Shown here: positions 1 through 7,288 of the stretch, piece after piece | Numbering within the stretch: the first letter of the stretch is position 1 | Layout: every line of letters begins with the position of its first letter | Origin: Streptomyces maremycinicus | GTDB lineage: Bacteria > Actinomycetota > Actinomycetes > Streptomycetales > Streptomycetaceae | NCBI RefSeq assembly: GCF_001184025.1 | Contig: NZ_BBYG01000011.1 | Location: 517,574 to 581,573, forward strand | Direction of reading: 5' to 3' | Length of the DNA stretch: 64,000 bases | Translations under genes and position numbers: made by a program | Notes under the pieces: generated by a model | The model's database searches: none | What the model saw: the letters and a program-made list of their open reading frames with translations, nothing else | Told to the model about the DNA's origin: nothing

Positions 1-188
1 TGGGCCTCACCGACGAAGGGCTGCGCACCCACCGCAGGCTGACCGTGCGCACGGCCCGGATGAACCAGGTCTTCCTGTCTCCCCTCTCGGCCGCGGAGCA
101 GACCCTGTTCCTCGAGCTCATCCAGCGTGTCTCGGACGCGGCGGAGGGCCTGCGCAACCCCGGGGAACCGCTGGTCGCGCCGTCCTGA
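1..188 (+). CDS. MarR-type transcriptional regulator, C-terminal fragment
   Basis: The 5' part lies outside the window; 61 codons remain before TGA at 186-188. The readable tail begins GLTDEGLRTHRRLTVRTAR and has a helical stretch (MNQVFLSPLSAAEQTLFLELIQRV). The pattern LTxEGxxxxxRL followed by a helix with LS..E...L..L..R matches the end of the winged helix and the C-terminal dimerisation helix of MarR-family regulators. Family assignment is inferred from this tail alone, so ligand and targets are unknown. The downstream neighbour is convergent and separated by 46 bp. Confidence 0.6.
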   Translation, partial: GLTDEGLRTHRRLTVRTARMNQVFLSPLSAAEQTLFLELIQRVSDAAEGLRNPGEPLVAPS

Positions 189-234
189 ACGCGACACCGG
201 CCCCCGGGTGCGCGGAGCCGCGCGGCGCGCCGCG

Positions 235-1254
235 TCAGGGTGCCTGGGCGAACACCACCCACACCTGACCCTGGGCGAAGGCGACCGGGGAGCCGTCGGC
301 GGTCGTGAAGTCCGTGCCGGACGTGGCCGTCGCCCGCTTCCAGTTCACCTCGTGGACCCGCCCGTCACGCAGCACCCGCGCCGTTCCCGAGCCCACCGTC
401 TCGGTGTACGGCGTGTTGTTGCCCAGGAAGTCGTGGAAGCCCGACGCGCGCACCTTCACGTACTGCACGACCACCGTGGCCGGGGCCACCCGCCGCCCGT
501 CGGTCGTCACGGTCGGCGCGCCGTCCGTCGAGACCAGCCACCGGGCCCGGCTCGCGGACCAGGTGAAGGTGAAGCGCGCCGCCGGGTAGCGCACGGTGAG
601 CGAGGGCAGCGCCGTACCGCCGGCGGGCGCGGCGCCGTAGCGGAACCCGGTGGTCAGCGCGGCGGCGCCCGGCGCGGCGGGCAGCAGGCGGCCCGGGCGC
701 ACGTAGAGGTTGTGCGGCGCGGCCCGGTCGGTGCCCCGGTAGTAGGCCCCGTCCCCGTCCGCGTCCTCGGGGGTGACGGCGTCCAGCGGCGCCCGGTCGA
801 TCAGCGGCAGCAGCTTGCCCTGCGCGCCGGAGAACGCCAGCACCGGACGCCGGAACTGGCGCAGCAACTCCAGATCCGACTCCCGGGCGCTGCGCACGGG
901 ACCGACGGCCTTCGGCAACGTGGTCGCGTACACGGCCATCAGCCGGCTCAGCCCGCCCTCGACCTGTTCGACGTAGACGACGTCCGCGGCGTCGAGACCG
1001 GTCTGCGGCCGGGCCCCCGGGGCGTTGTCGATCTTCACGGCGAGCGGGGAGGCGGCGACGGCGCTCGGGCTGGTGCTGCCGCTCGGGTCCGGCTGCCGCG
1101 AGGCGCTCCGGCTGTCGTCGCCTCTCGACGGCTCGCGGCTCGTCGTACAGCCCGCCGCGAGGGTGATCGCCAGCAGGACGGCCGACAGGGCCGCGACGAG
1201 GCCTTCCAGGTGTCTTCGGTGTCCGGCACGTCCTGGACGTATCGCGCCTGTCAT
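235..1254 (-). CDS. DUF3048 domain-containing secreted lipoprotein
   Basis: 339 aa. The ATG at 1254 is chosen because a G-rich Shine-Dalgarno (GGGGGTGG) lies just upstream; an ATG at 1290 in the same frame lacks one. The N-terminus has basic residues, a hydrophobic segment (about residues 20-36) and a lipobox ending LAAGC, so the mature protein should be lipid-anchored outside the membrane. The body has the DUF3048 (YerB-like) hallmarks: VKIDNAPGARPQTGLDAADV near residue 75, VGPVRSARESDLELL and a C-terminal FAQGQVWVVFAQ. The molecular function of DUF3048 is not established. It is monocistronic and convergent with the MarR fragment. Confidence 0.85.
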   Translation of the reverse strand: MTGAIRPGRAGHRRHLEGLVAALSAVLLAITLAAGCTTSREPSRGDDSRSASRQPDPSGSTSPSAVAASPLAVKIDNAPGARPQTGLDAADVVYVEQVEGGLSRLMAVYATTLPKAVGPVRSARESDLELLRQFRRPVLAFSGAQGKLLPLIDRAPLDAVTPEDADGDGAYYRGTDRAAPHNLYVRPGRLLPAAPGAAALTTGFRYGAAPAGGTALPSLTVRYPAARFTFTWSASRARWLVSTDGAPTVTTDGRRVAPATVVVQYVKVRASGFHDFLGNNTPYTETVGSGTARVLRDGRVHEVNWKRATATSGTDFTTADGSPVAFAQGQVWVVFAQAP

Positions 1255-1317
1255 GGCCACCCCCGTTTCGTGTCTCGATTGTGCGCTCATCCGTTCGAGA
1301 GTGGCTATGCGTGGCTC

Positions 1318-1371
1318 TGTGCGGGCTGTGCGGGCTGTGCGGGCTGTGCGGGCTGTGCGGGCTGTGCCGGC
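1318..1371. repeat. 9-bp tandem repeat, five perfect units plus one variant
   Basis: TGTGCGGGC is repeated five times without error (1318-1362), followed by TGTGCCGGC. It lies in the gap between the divergent DUF3048 and alcohol dehydrogenase genes, about 110 bp upstream of the latter's start. A 9-bp unit keeps frame, so it reads through as Cys-Ala-Gly repeats in a spurious upstream extension of the dehydrogenase frame. Confidence 0.95.
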
Positions 1372-1479
1372 CGGGGTGGCGTGGTTCGGGGCCGGGGCGT
1401 CGGGTACCCGGGCCGCAGCCAGGAACCGGTACCCCCGGACCAGCCGGGACGGGCCGGTCGGCGGAGGGAGCGCGGTGCG

Positions 1480-2670
1480 ATGAAGGCAGTGACCTGGCAG
1501 GGCAAGCGGGACGTCAGGGTGGACACGGTTCCCGACCCGACGATCCAGGAACCGACGGACGCCGTCATCCGCATCACGTCCAGCGGTCTGTGCGGCTCCG
1601 ACCTCCACCTGTACGAGGTGCTCACCCCGTTCATGACCCCGGGCGACATCCTCGGCCACGAGCCCATGGGCATCGTCGAGGAGGTCGGTGCCGCGGTACC
1701 CGATCTGCGGGCGGGCGACCGGGTCGTGGTGCCCTTCCAGATCGCCTGCGGCAACTGCTGGATGTGCCTGAACGCGCTGCCCACCCAGTGCGAGACGACC
1801 CAGGTCACCGGCGAGGGAATGGGTGCCGCGCTGTTCGGCTACACCCGCCTGTACGGGGCGGTGCCCGGTGCCCAGGCCGAGTATCTGCGCGTACCGCAGG
1901 CCCAGTTCGGCCCCATCAAGGTGCCGGAGGGGCCGCCCGACGACCGCTTCGTCTACCTCTCCGACGTGCTGCCCACCGCCTGGCAGGCGGTCGCCTACGC
2001 CGACATCCCCGAGGGCGGCACCGTCGCGGTGCTCGGCCTCGGCCCCATCGGTGACATGGCCTGCCGCATCGCCCAGGTACGCGGCGCGGGCCGGGTGTTC
2101 GGTGTGGACCTGGTCGGCGACCGGCTGCGCCGGGCCCGCGCGCGCGGCGTGGAGACGTACGACCTGCGCAGTTTCGACACCGAGAAGGAGCTCGTCGCCG
2201 CGATCCGCGACGAGACCGACGGCCGCGGCCCCGACGCGGTGATCGACGCCGTCGGCACCGAGGCGCACGGCAGCGCGGCCGCTCGCATGATCCAGAACGC
2301 CGCCGCCATGCTGCCTCGCAAACTGAGCGGCCCGCTCGCGGAACGCTTCAGCGTCGACCGGCTCGCCGCCCTGCACACCGCCATCGAGCTGGTGCGCCGC
2401 GGCGGCACCCTCTCCCTCGTCGGTGTCTACGGCGGTATGGCCGACCCGCTGCCGATGCTCACCATGTTCGACAAGCAGCTCCAGATCCGCATGGGGCAGG
2501 CCAACGTACGCCGCTGGAGCGACGAGATCATGCCGTACCTCACCGACGAGGACCCGCTCGGCGTCGACGACTTCGCCACCCACCGCGTGCCGCTGTCGGA
2601 CGCCCCGCACGCCTACGAGATGTTCCAGCACAAGCAGGACGGCGCGGTGAAGATCCTGATGACGCCGTGA
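1480..2670 (+). CDS. Zinc-dependent alcohol dehydrogenase (formaldehyde-dehydrogenase-like MDR)
   Basis: 396 aa cytosolic medium-chain dehydrogenase/reductase. ATG at 1480 follows GGAGGGAG at 1463-1470. The catalytic zinc ligands are C38 (GLCGSD) and H60-E61 (GHEPMG). The structural zinc site is C90, C93, C96 and C104. The nucleotide-binding loop is GLGPIGDMACRIAQ, and an acidic residue after VFGVD suggests NAD(H). An insertion after residue 270 resembles the glutathione-dependent or dismutating formaldehyde dehydrogenase subgroup. The exact alcohol or aldehyde substrate cannot be read from the sequence. The same frame is open upstream to 127, but that part is compositionally non-coding and holds the 9-bp repeat. 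Confidence 0.9.
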   Translation: MKAVTWQGKRDVRVDTVPDPTIQEPTDAVIRITSSGLCGSDLHLYEVLTPFMTPGDILGHEPMGIVEEVGAAVPDLRAGDRVVVPFQIACGNCWMCLNALPTQCETTQVTGEGMGAALFGYTRLYGAVPGAQAEYLRVPQAQFGPIKVPEGPPDDRFVYLSDVLPTAWQAVAYADIPEGGTVAVLGLGPIGDMACRIAQVRGAGRVFGVDLVGDRLRRARARGVETYDLRSFDTEKELVAAIRDETDGRGPDAVIDAVGTEAHGSAAARMIQNAAAMLPRKLSGPLAERFSVDRLAALHTAIELVRRGGTLSLVGVYGGMADPLPMLTMFDKQLQIRMGQANVRRWSDEIMPYLTDEDPLGVDDFATHRVPLSDAPHAYEMFQHKQDGAVKILMTP

Positions 2671-2722
2671 CGGACGAGCGCGCGGGAACCCGCCCGCCTC
2701 CGCCTACGCCCCCACCTACGCC

Positions 2723-3835
2723 TCAGGCTCCGTGGGGCGGCGTGGGCGGTGCGGCGGGCGGCCTCACGGGCGGGGCCCCGAGGATCTCCGCCAGGTCGTA
2801 GCGCACCGGTTCCTCCAGTTGCGCGTACGTGCAGCTGGTCGCGGTGCGGTCGGGGCGCCAGCGGCGGAAGCGGGCGGTGTGCCGGAACCGTGCCCCGTTC
2901 TCCATGTGGTCGTACGCCACCTCGATCACCCGCTCGGGCCGCAGCGGCACCCAGGACAGGTCCTTCTTGCCCGACCAGCGGCTCGGCGCCCCGGGCAGCC
3001 GCGCCGTCTCGTGCGCGGCCTCCTCGGCCCAGGCCGCCCACGGATGACCCGCCGCGTCCTCCATGCGCAACGGCTCCAGCTCCTCGATCAGCTCCGCCCG
3101 GCGTTTCATGGCGAACGCGGCCGACACGCCGACGTGCTGGAGGACGCCCCTGTCGTCGTACAGGCCCAGCAGCAGGGAGCCCACCACCGGCCCGCTCTTG
3201 TGGAAGCGGTATCCCGCGACGACGACGTCCGCGGTGCGCTCGTGCTTGACCTTGAACATGGCGCGCTCGTCCTGGCGGTAGCGCAGGGTGAGCGGTTTGG
3301 CGATCACGCCGTCAAGTCCCGCGCCCTCGTACTCCTCGAACCACCGCTGTGCCACCTCGGCGTCGGTCGTCGCCGGTGCCAGGTGCACCGGCGCCGTCAC
3401 TTCGGCGAGCGCCCCGGTCAGCAGCTCACGCCGGTCGCTCAGCGGCACGTCCAGGAGCGCCCGGTCCTCGAGCGCCAGCAGGTCGAAGGCGACGAACGAC
3501 GCCGGGGTCCGTTCGGCGAGGGTGCGCACCCGGGACTGCGCCGGGTGGATGCGCTCGGTGAGGGCGTCGAAGTCGAGCCGGCCCTCCCGGGCGATCACGA
3601 TCTCCCCGTCCAGCACGCACCGGAGCGGCAACCGCTCCCGCAACGCCTCCACCAGCTCCGGGAAATACCTGGTCAACGGTTTGCCGGTGCGGCTGCCCAA
3701 CTCGATCTCGGCACCGTCGCGGAACACGATCGCCCGGAAACCGTCCCACTTCGCCTCGTACTGCATGCCCGGCGGGATCGCCGCCACCGACTTGGCGAGC
3801 ATCGGTTTCACGGGCGGCATCACGGGCAGATCCAT
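2723..3835 (-). CDS. ATP-dependent DNA ligase (LigC/LigD ligase-domain type)
   Basis: 370 aa. The nucleotidyltransferase motif I is YEAKWDGFRAI with K29 as the adenylated lysine. The other motifs follow: SRTGKPLT, FVAFDLL, DGVIAKPL and MFKVKHERTADVVV. A C-terminal OB-fold contains SWVPLRPERVIEVAY, and a Pro-rich tail ends the protein. The enzyme seals nicks using ATP. Its size corresponds to a stand-alone bacterial NHEJ-type ligase, not the fused LigD. The LigD-type polymerase is encoded divergently next door, so the pair probably works together in end joining. No Ku gene is present in the window. Confidence 0.92.
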   Translation of the reverse strand: MDLPVMPPVKPMLAKSVAAIPPGMQYEAKWDGFRAIVFRDGAEIELGSRTGKPLTRYFPELVEALRERLPLRCVLDGEIVIAREGRLDFDALTERIHPAQSRVRTLAERTPASFVAFDLLALEDRALLDVPLSDRRELLTGALAEVTAPVHLAPATTDAEVAQRWFEEYEGAGLDGVIAKPLTLRYRQDERAMFKVKHERTADVVVAGYRFHKSGPVVGSLLLGLYDDRGVLQHVGVSAAFAMKRRAELIEELEPLRMEDAAGHPWAAWAEEAAHETARLPGAPSRWSGKKDLSWVPLRPERVIEVAYDHMENGARFRHTARFRRWRPDRTATSCTYAQLEEPVRYDLAEILGAPPVRPPAAPPTPPHGA

Positions 3836-3878
3836 GCTCCGATTCTGCGCGAGGGCGGCGGGTACCGCCCGGTGTGCG

Positions 3879-3962
3879 GGCCGTCCGGTGTGCAGGTCGT
3901 GCGACGGGTGGGCCGTGCGATGCCTGGGTCGTGCGGGCGCTGCGATGCGTGGGCCGTCCGGG
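3879..3962. repeat. Degenerate GTGCG/GGGCCGT repeats in the ligase-polymerase divergent gap
   Basis: The 176-bp gap between the divergent ligase and polymerase genes is filled with imperfect repeats of GTGCGGGCCGTCC, GTGCGATGC and GTGGGCCGT. They have no strict period. Whatever promoters serve the two genes must lie in or beside this repeat, and I see no clear -10/-35 pair. Confidence 0.6.
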
Positions 3963-4011
3963 GTGCGGGGGCCGCCGCGAGCTGATGCGAGGTCGCGGAG
4001 GTGTGTCTACC

Positions 4012-5058
4012 GTGGCTCGCATGGGCGATGCGGTGGAACTGGAAGTGGCCGGGCGCACGGTACGGCTGTCCAGCCCGGACAAGGTGTTCTTCCCGGAGCG
4101 CGGTTTCACCAAGCTGGACCTCGCCCGCTACTACCAGGCGGTCGCCCCCGGCATCCTGCGCGCCCTGCGCAACCGCCCCACCACCCTGGAGCGCTACCCG
4201 GACGGCGTCACCGGCGAGTCCTTCTTCCAGAAGCGGGCGCCGAAGAACATGCCCGACTGGATCCCGACCGCTCACATCACCTTCCCCAGCGGACGCAGCG
4301 CCGACGAGATGTGCCCGACCGAGGAGGCCGCCGTCCTGTGGGCCGCCCAGTACGGCACCCTCACCTTCCATCCCTGGCCCGTGCGCCGCGACGACGTCGA
4401 CCGCCCCGACGAGCTGCGCATCGACCTCGACCCGCAGCCCGGCACCGACTACGACGACGCGGTCCACGCCGCCCATGAACTGCGGTCCGTGTTGGAGGAG
4501 TTCGGCGGTCTGCGCGGATGGCCCAAGACCTCGGGCGGCCGCGGTCTGCACGTCTTCGTGCCGATCGAACCCCGCTGGACCTTCACCCAGGTCCGGCGTG
4601 CCGCCATCGCCGTCGGCCGGGAGATGGAACGGCGGCTGCCGGAGCGGGTGACCATCAAGTGGTGGAAGGAGGAGCGGGGCGAGCGCATCTTCATCGACTA
4701 CAACCAGACCGCCCGCGACCGCACCATCGCCTCCGCCTACTCCGTGCGTCCCCGTCCGCACGCGCCCGTCTCTGCGCCGCTGCGCTGGGAGGAGGTCGGC
4801 GACGCGCACCCCGGCGACTTCGACCTCGCGACCATGCCGGCCCGGTACGCCGAACTCGGCGACGTGCACGCCGACATGGACGACCACGCGTTCTCCCTGG
4901 AGCCCCTCCTCGAACTGGCCCGCCGCGACGAACACGACCACGGCCTGGGGGACCTGCCGTATCCGCCGGAGTACCCGAAGATGCCCGGCGAGCCGAAGCG
5001 CGTGCAGCCGAGCCGGGCACGGCACGAGGACGCCCCGGGCGGACCCGGGGCGTCCTAG
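4012..5058 (+). CDS. LigD-type primase-polymerase (NHEJ polymerase domain)
   Basis: 348 aa if started at GTG 4012, which sits 8 nt after GGAGGTG (3997-4003); ATG 4021 (345 aa) is the alternative. It carries the archaeo-eukaryotic primase fold of LigD polymerases: SSPDKVFFPERGFTKLDLA near the start, then TTLERYPDGVTGESFFQK, and the catalytic acidic pair in ELRIDLDPQPG. SGGRGLHVFVPI and FIDYNQTARDRTIASAYSVR follow. The family adds ribo- or deoxyribonucleotides at broken ends during NHEJ. It is encoded separately from the ligase, which lies divergently, as in other actinobacteria with split NHEJ enzymes. A terminator hairpin overlaps the last codons. Confidence 0.9.
   Translation: MARMGDAVELEVAGRTVRLSSPDKVFFPERGFTKLDLARYYQAVAPGILRALRNRPTTLERYPDGVTGESFFQKRAPKNMPDWIPTAHITFPSGRSADEMCPTEEAAVLWAAQYGTLTFHPWPVRRDDVDRPDELRIDLDPQPGTDYDDAVHAAHELRSVLEEFGGLRGWPKTSGGRGLHVFVPIEPRWTFTQVRRAAIAVGREMERRLPERVTIKWWKEERGERIFIDYNQTARDRTIASAYSVRPRPHAPVSAPLRWEEVGDAHPGDFDLATMPARYAELGDVHADMDDHAFSLEPLLELARRDEHDHGLGDLPYPPEYPKMPGEPKRVQPSRARHEDAPGGPGAS
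5027..5056 (+). terminator. Rho-independent-type hairpin spanning the polymerase stop codon
   Basis: A perfect 13-bp inverted repeat (AGGACGCCCCGGG with CCCGGGGCGTCCT) has a 4-nt loop. Its last base is the T of the TAG stop. Streptomyces terminators often lack a U-tract. It lies between convergent genes only 28 bp apart and may serve both. Confidence 0.65.
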
Positions 5059-5086
5059 CCGGCCCGGACCACCCGGACCGCTCCGC

Positions 5087-7288
5087 TCAGAGTTCCTTGA
5101 CGCGGATGTCCCGGTACGAGACGACGTCCGTCGTGCCGTGCACCTGGAGCCCGAGGTAGCCGGAGGCGAAACGCCGTCCGTCGGTGCCCGGGTCGTCCGC
5201 GCGCGGCGGGGAGAACTCCTGGCCGCCGGTGTTGTCGAACTCGTTGATCAGCACACCGTTGCGGTAGACCGAGTAGTGCTGGTCGACCACCCTGATCTCG
5301 TAGTCGTTCCAGGTCCCCTTCTGGGTGACGCCGGCGCCGGCGAGTCCCACCCGGTCGAAGCCGTACACCGACCCGGTCTTGTACATGTCCCCGTCCGGCC
5401 GGTCCAATACCTGTATCTCGTGTCCGTACTTGATCGCGACCCACTCCGGTCGCGGCTCCTCGGCATGGTCGTGGACCCACGGGAAGCGCACGAAGACACC
5501 GGAGTTGGCGTTGCCCGTGCCCGGTGCGTCGTCACGCCACTGGAGCTTCAGCGAGAAGTCGCCGTACTTGCGCTCGGGGAACCACAGCATGCCCAGGCCC
5601 TCTCGGGTGGTGCCGCTGGTGATCGACCCGTCGGTGTTCCGCGTGAACGAACCACCTCCCACCTGCTGCCACTTGGCGAACGACTCCGCGCTGCCGTCGA
5701 GGATCGTGCGGTAGCCCTCGGTCTGGCCGGGCTTGCCGATCCCGGACTCCCGTGCGGCCTCCTGGACTGCGTCGTACTCACGCCCGTCCACCACCCCTTC
5801 GGCGAACAGCGCGTCGAGGACGGTCTTCACGTGCTTGAGGAACAGCGCGTGGGACGTCCACTCCTTCTCGTCCTCGATCAACTCGTTGACGCGGCACCGC
5901 TTGTTCGTCAGCCGGTTCGGCACCCCCGAGTCGACCGTGCCCACGATGACCGTCAACCGCTCGTCGTATTCCGGGCAGTTGGGGGCCGGGACCGGACTGG
6001 ACACCACCGTGAAGGTCACGGTGCGCGCGGTGGAGGTGTTGCCCGCCTTGTCGGTGGCACGGTAGGCGAGGCTGTGCGGACCGGCGCGGTCGACCACCAC
6101 GGGGACGGTGTAGGCGATGTAGGGGCCGGCGTCGAGCGAGTACTCGATCCGTTCGACACCCGTCCCGTGCTCGTCCGTCGCGCTGACGGTCACCCTGGCG
6201 TTGCCGACGTAGGCTCCGGCGGAGTTCCTGGTGCCGTCGACCGTCACGCCGGTCACCGGGGGTGTGGTGTCCTGCGGGGTCGCCGCGACCACGGTGAACC
6301 GGACGTCCTTCTCGGCGGACACGTTGCCCGCCTTGTCGGTGGCCCGGTACCGCACGGTGTGGGTGCCGACCTGATGCACCATGACGGGCGCCGTGTACGG
6401 CTGCCAGGCCCCGGAGCCGACCGCGTACTCGACGGTGTTGACGCCGGATCCGGTGTCGGAGGCCGACACGGTGACGGTCGCCATGTCGATGTACGTGCCG
6501 TCGGGGCTCCGCTCGCCGCTCACGGTCCCCGAGGTGTCCGGGGGAGTCGTGTCGTCGGAGGGCGGCGCGACGACCGTGAAGGCGACGCTCTTCTCCGCGG
6601 AGACGTTTCCGGCCTTGTCGAACGCCCGGTAACGGATCTGGTGGCTGCCGACCTGGTCGACGACGACCGGCGCGGTGTACGGGATCCAGTCACCCGAGGC
6701 GCCGACCGCGTACTGGACGGCGTCGACCCCCGACCCGCCGTCGTCGGTCGCCGCGATCGCGACACTCGCCGAGCCGACGTACTCGCCCCGCGCGTTCTGT
6801 GTGCCGGTGACCCGCGCCGTCGTCCCGGGCGCAGTGGTGTCCTCGCCGCCGCCCTCGGTCACCACCAGGATGCCCTGCATCTGGCCGTGGCCGGGGATGG
6901 TGCAGTGGTAGAAGTAGCGCCCCGGGGTCAGGGTGACCTCGGCGGTGTGCCGCCCGCCCGTGTCGTCGTTCGGGTTGGCCAGGATGTTCAGCGCGACGTC
7001 GTCGTTGAACTCGGGGTCGCTGGTCGCGAACGTCAACGTGTGCGGCATGCCCATGGTGTTGCCGGTCGCCACACTGTTCTCGAAGACGATCGTCGCCTGG
7101 CCCGCAACCGCGGTCGTCGGCGCCGCACCGTACTGGGTGATGTCGTCACCGGCGGTCCAGGTGAGCACCTGGGCGGCGGCCTCCGGTTCGGTCCGTGCCG
7201 TGCTGGGCGCCGCCTGAAGCCCGAGGGTCATCAGCACGGCGGCCAACAGGGCCGTGAAGATTCTCCGTTGTCGTGGCTGCCGTGTCAC
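5087..7288 (-). CDS. Secreted cupredoxin / OmpL47-repeat / DUF1080 (3-keto-disaccharide hydrolase-like) protein
   Basis: 733 aa, GTG start at 7288 overlapping the upstream stop (GTGA), so translationally coupled. A signal peptide occupies residues 1-32. A type I copper (plastocyanin/azurin-like) domain spans about 40-143, with likely ligands H83, C129, H134 and M137. Three Ig-like repeats follow (about 150-430), each with DTTPP-DTSG-type linkers and YRAFDKAGNVSAEK-type ends, the OmpL47 pattern. After a linker comes a C-terminal DUF1080 domain (about 529-733; GYRTILDGSAESFAKW, ending VSYRDIRVKEL). DUF1080 members include hydrolases of 3-keto sugars. The joint context with a PQQ-type sugar dehydrogenase supports extracellular sugar oxidation. 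The fusion of a copper electron carrier to DUF1080 is notable. Confidence 0.85.
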   Translation of the reverse strand: MTRQPRQRRIFTALLAAVLMTLGLQAAPSTARTEPEAAAQVLTWTAGDDITQYGAAPTTAVAGQATIVFENSVATGNTMGMPHTLTFATSDPEFNDDVALNILANPNDDTGGRHTAEVTLTPGRYFYHCTIPGHGQMQGILVVTEGGGEDTTAPGTTARVTGTQNARGEYVGSASVAIAATDDGGSGVDAVQYAVGASGDWIPYTAPVVVDQVGSHQIRYRAFDKAGNVSAEKSVAFTVVAPPSDDTTPPDTSGTVSGERSPDGTYIDMATVTVSASDTGSGVNTVEYAVGSGAWQPYTAPVMVHQVGTHTVRYRATDKAGNVSAEKDVRFTVVAATPQDTTPPVTGVTVDGTRNSAGAYVGNARVTVSATDEHGTGVERIEYSLDAGPYIAYTVPVVVDRAGPHSLAYRATDKAGNTSTARTVTFTVVSSPVPAPNCPEYDERLTVIVGTVDSGVPNRLTNKRCRVNELIEDEKEWTSHALFLKHVKTVLDALFAEGVVDGREYDAVQEAARESGIGKPGQTEGYRTILDGSAESFAKWQQVGGGSFTRNTDGSITSGTTREGLGMLWFPERKYGDFSLKLQWRDDAPGTGNANSGVFVRFPWVHDHAEEPRPEWVAIKYGHEIQVLDRPDGDMYKTGSVYGFDRVGLAGAGVTQKGTWNDYEIRVVDQHYSVYRNGVLINEFDNTGGQEFSPPRADDPGTDGRRFASGYLGLQVHGTTDVVSYRDIRVKEL

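Noticed and set aside
127..2670. An 847-codon frame through the DUF3048 gene's opposite strand into the alcohol dehydrogenase
   Set aside because: Only the part from 1480 has dehydrogenase motifs and a Shine-Dalgarno; the rest is a high-GC shadow of the DUF3048 gene and the 9-bp repeat.
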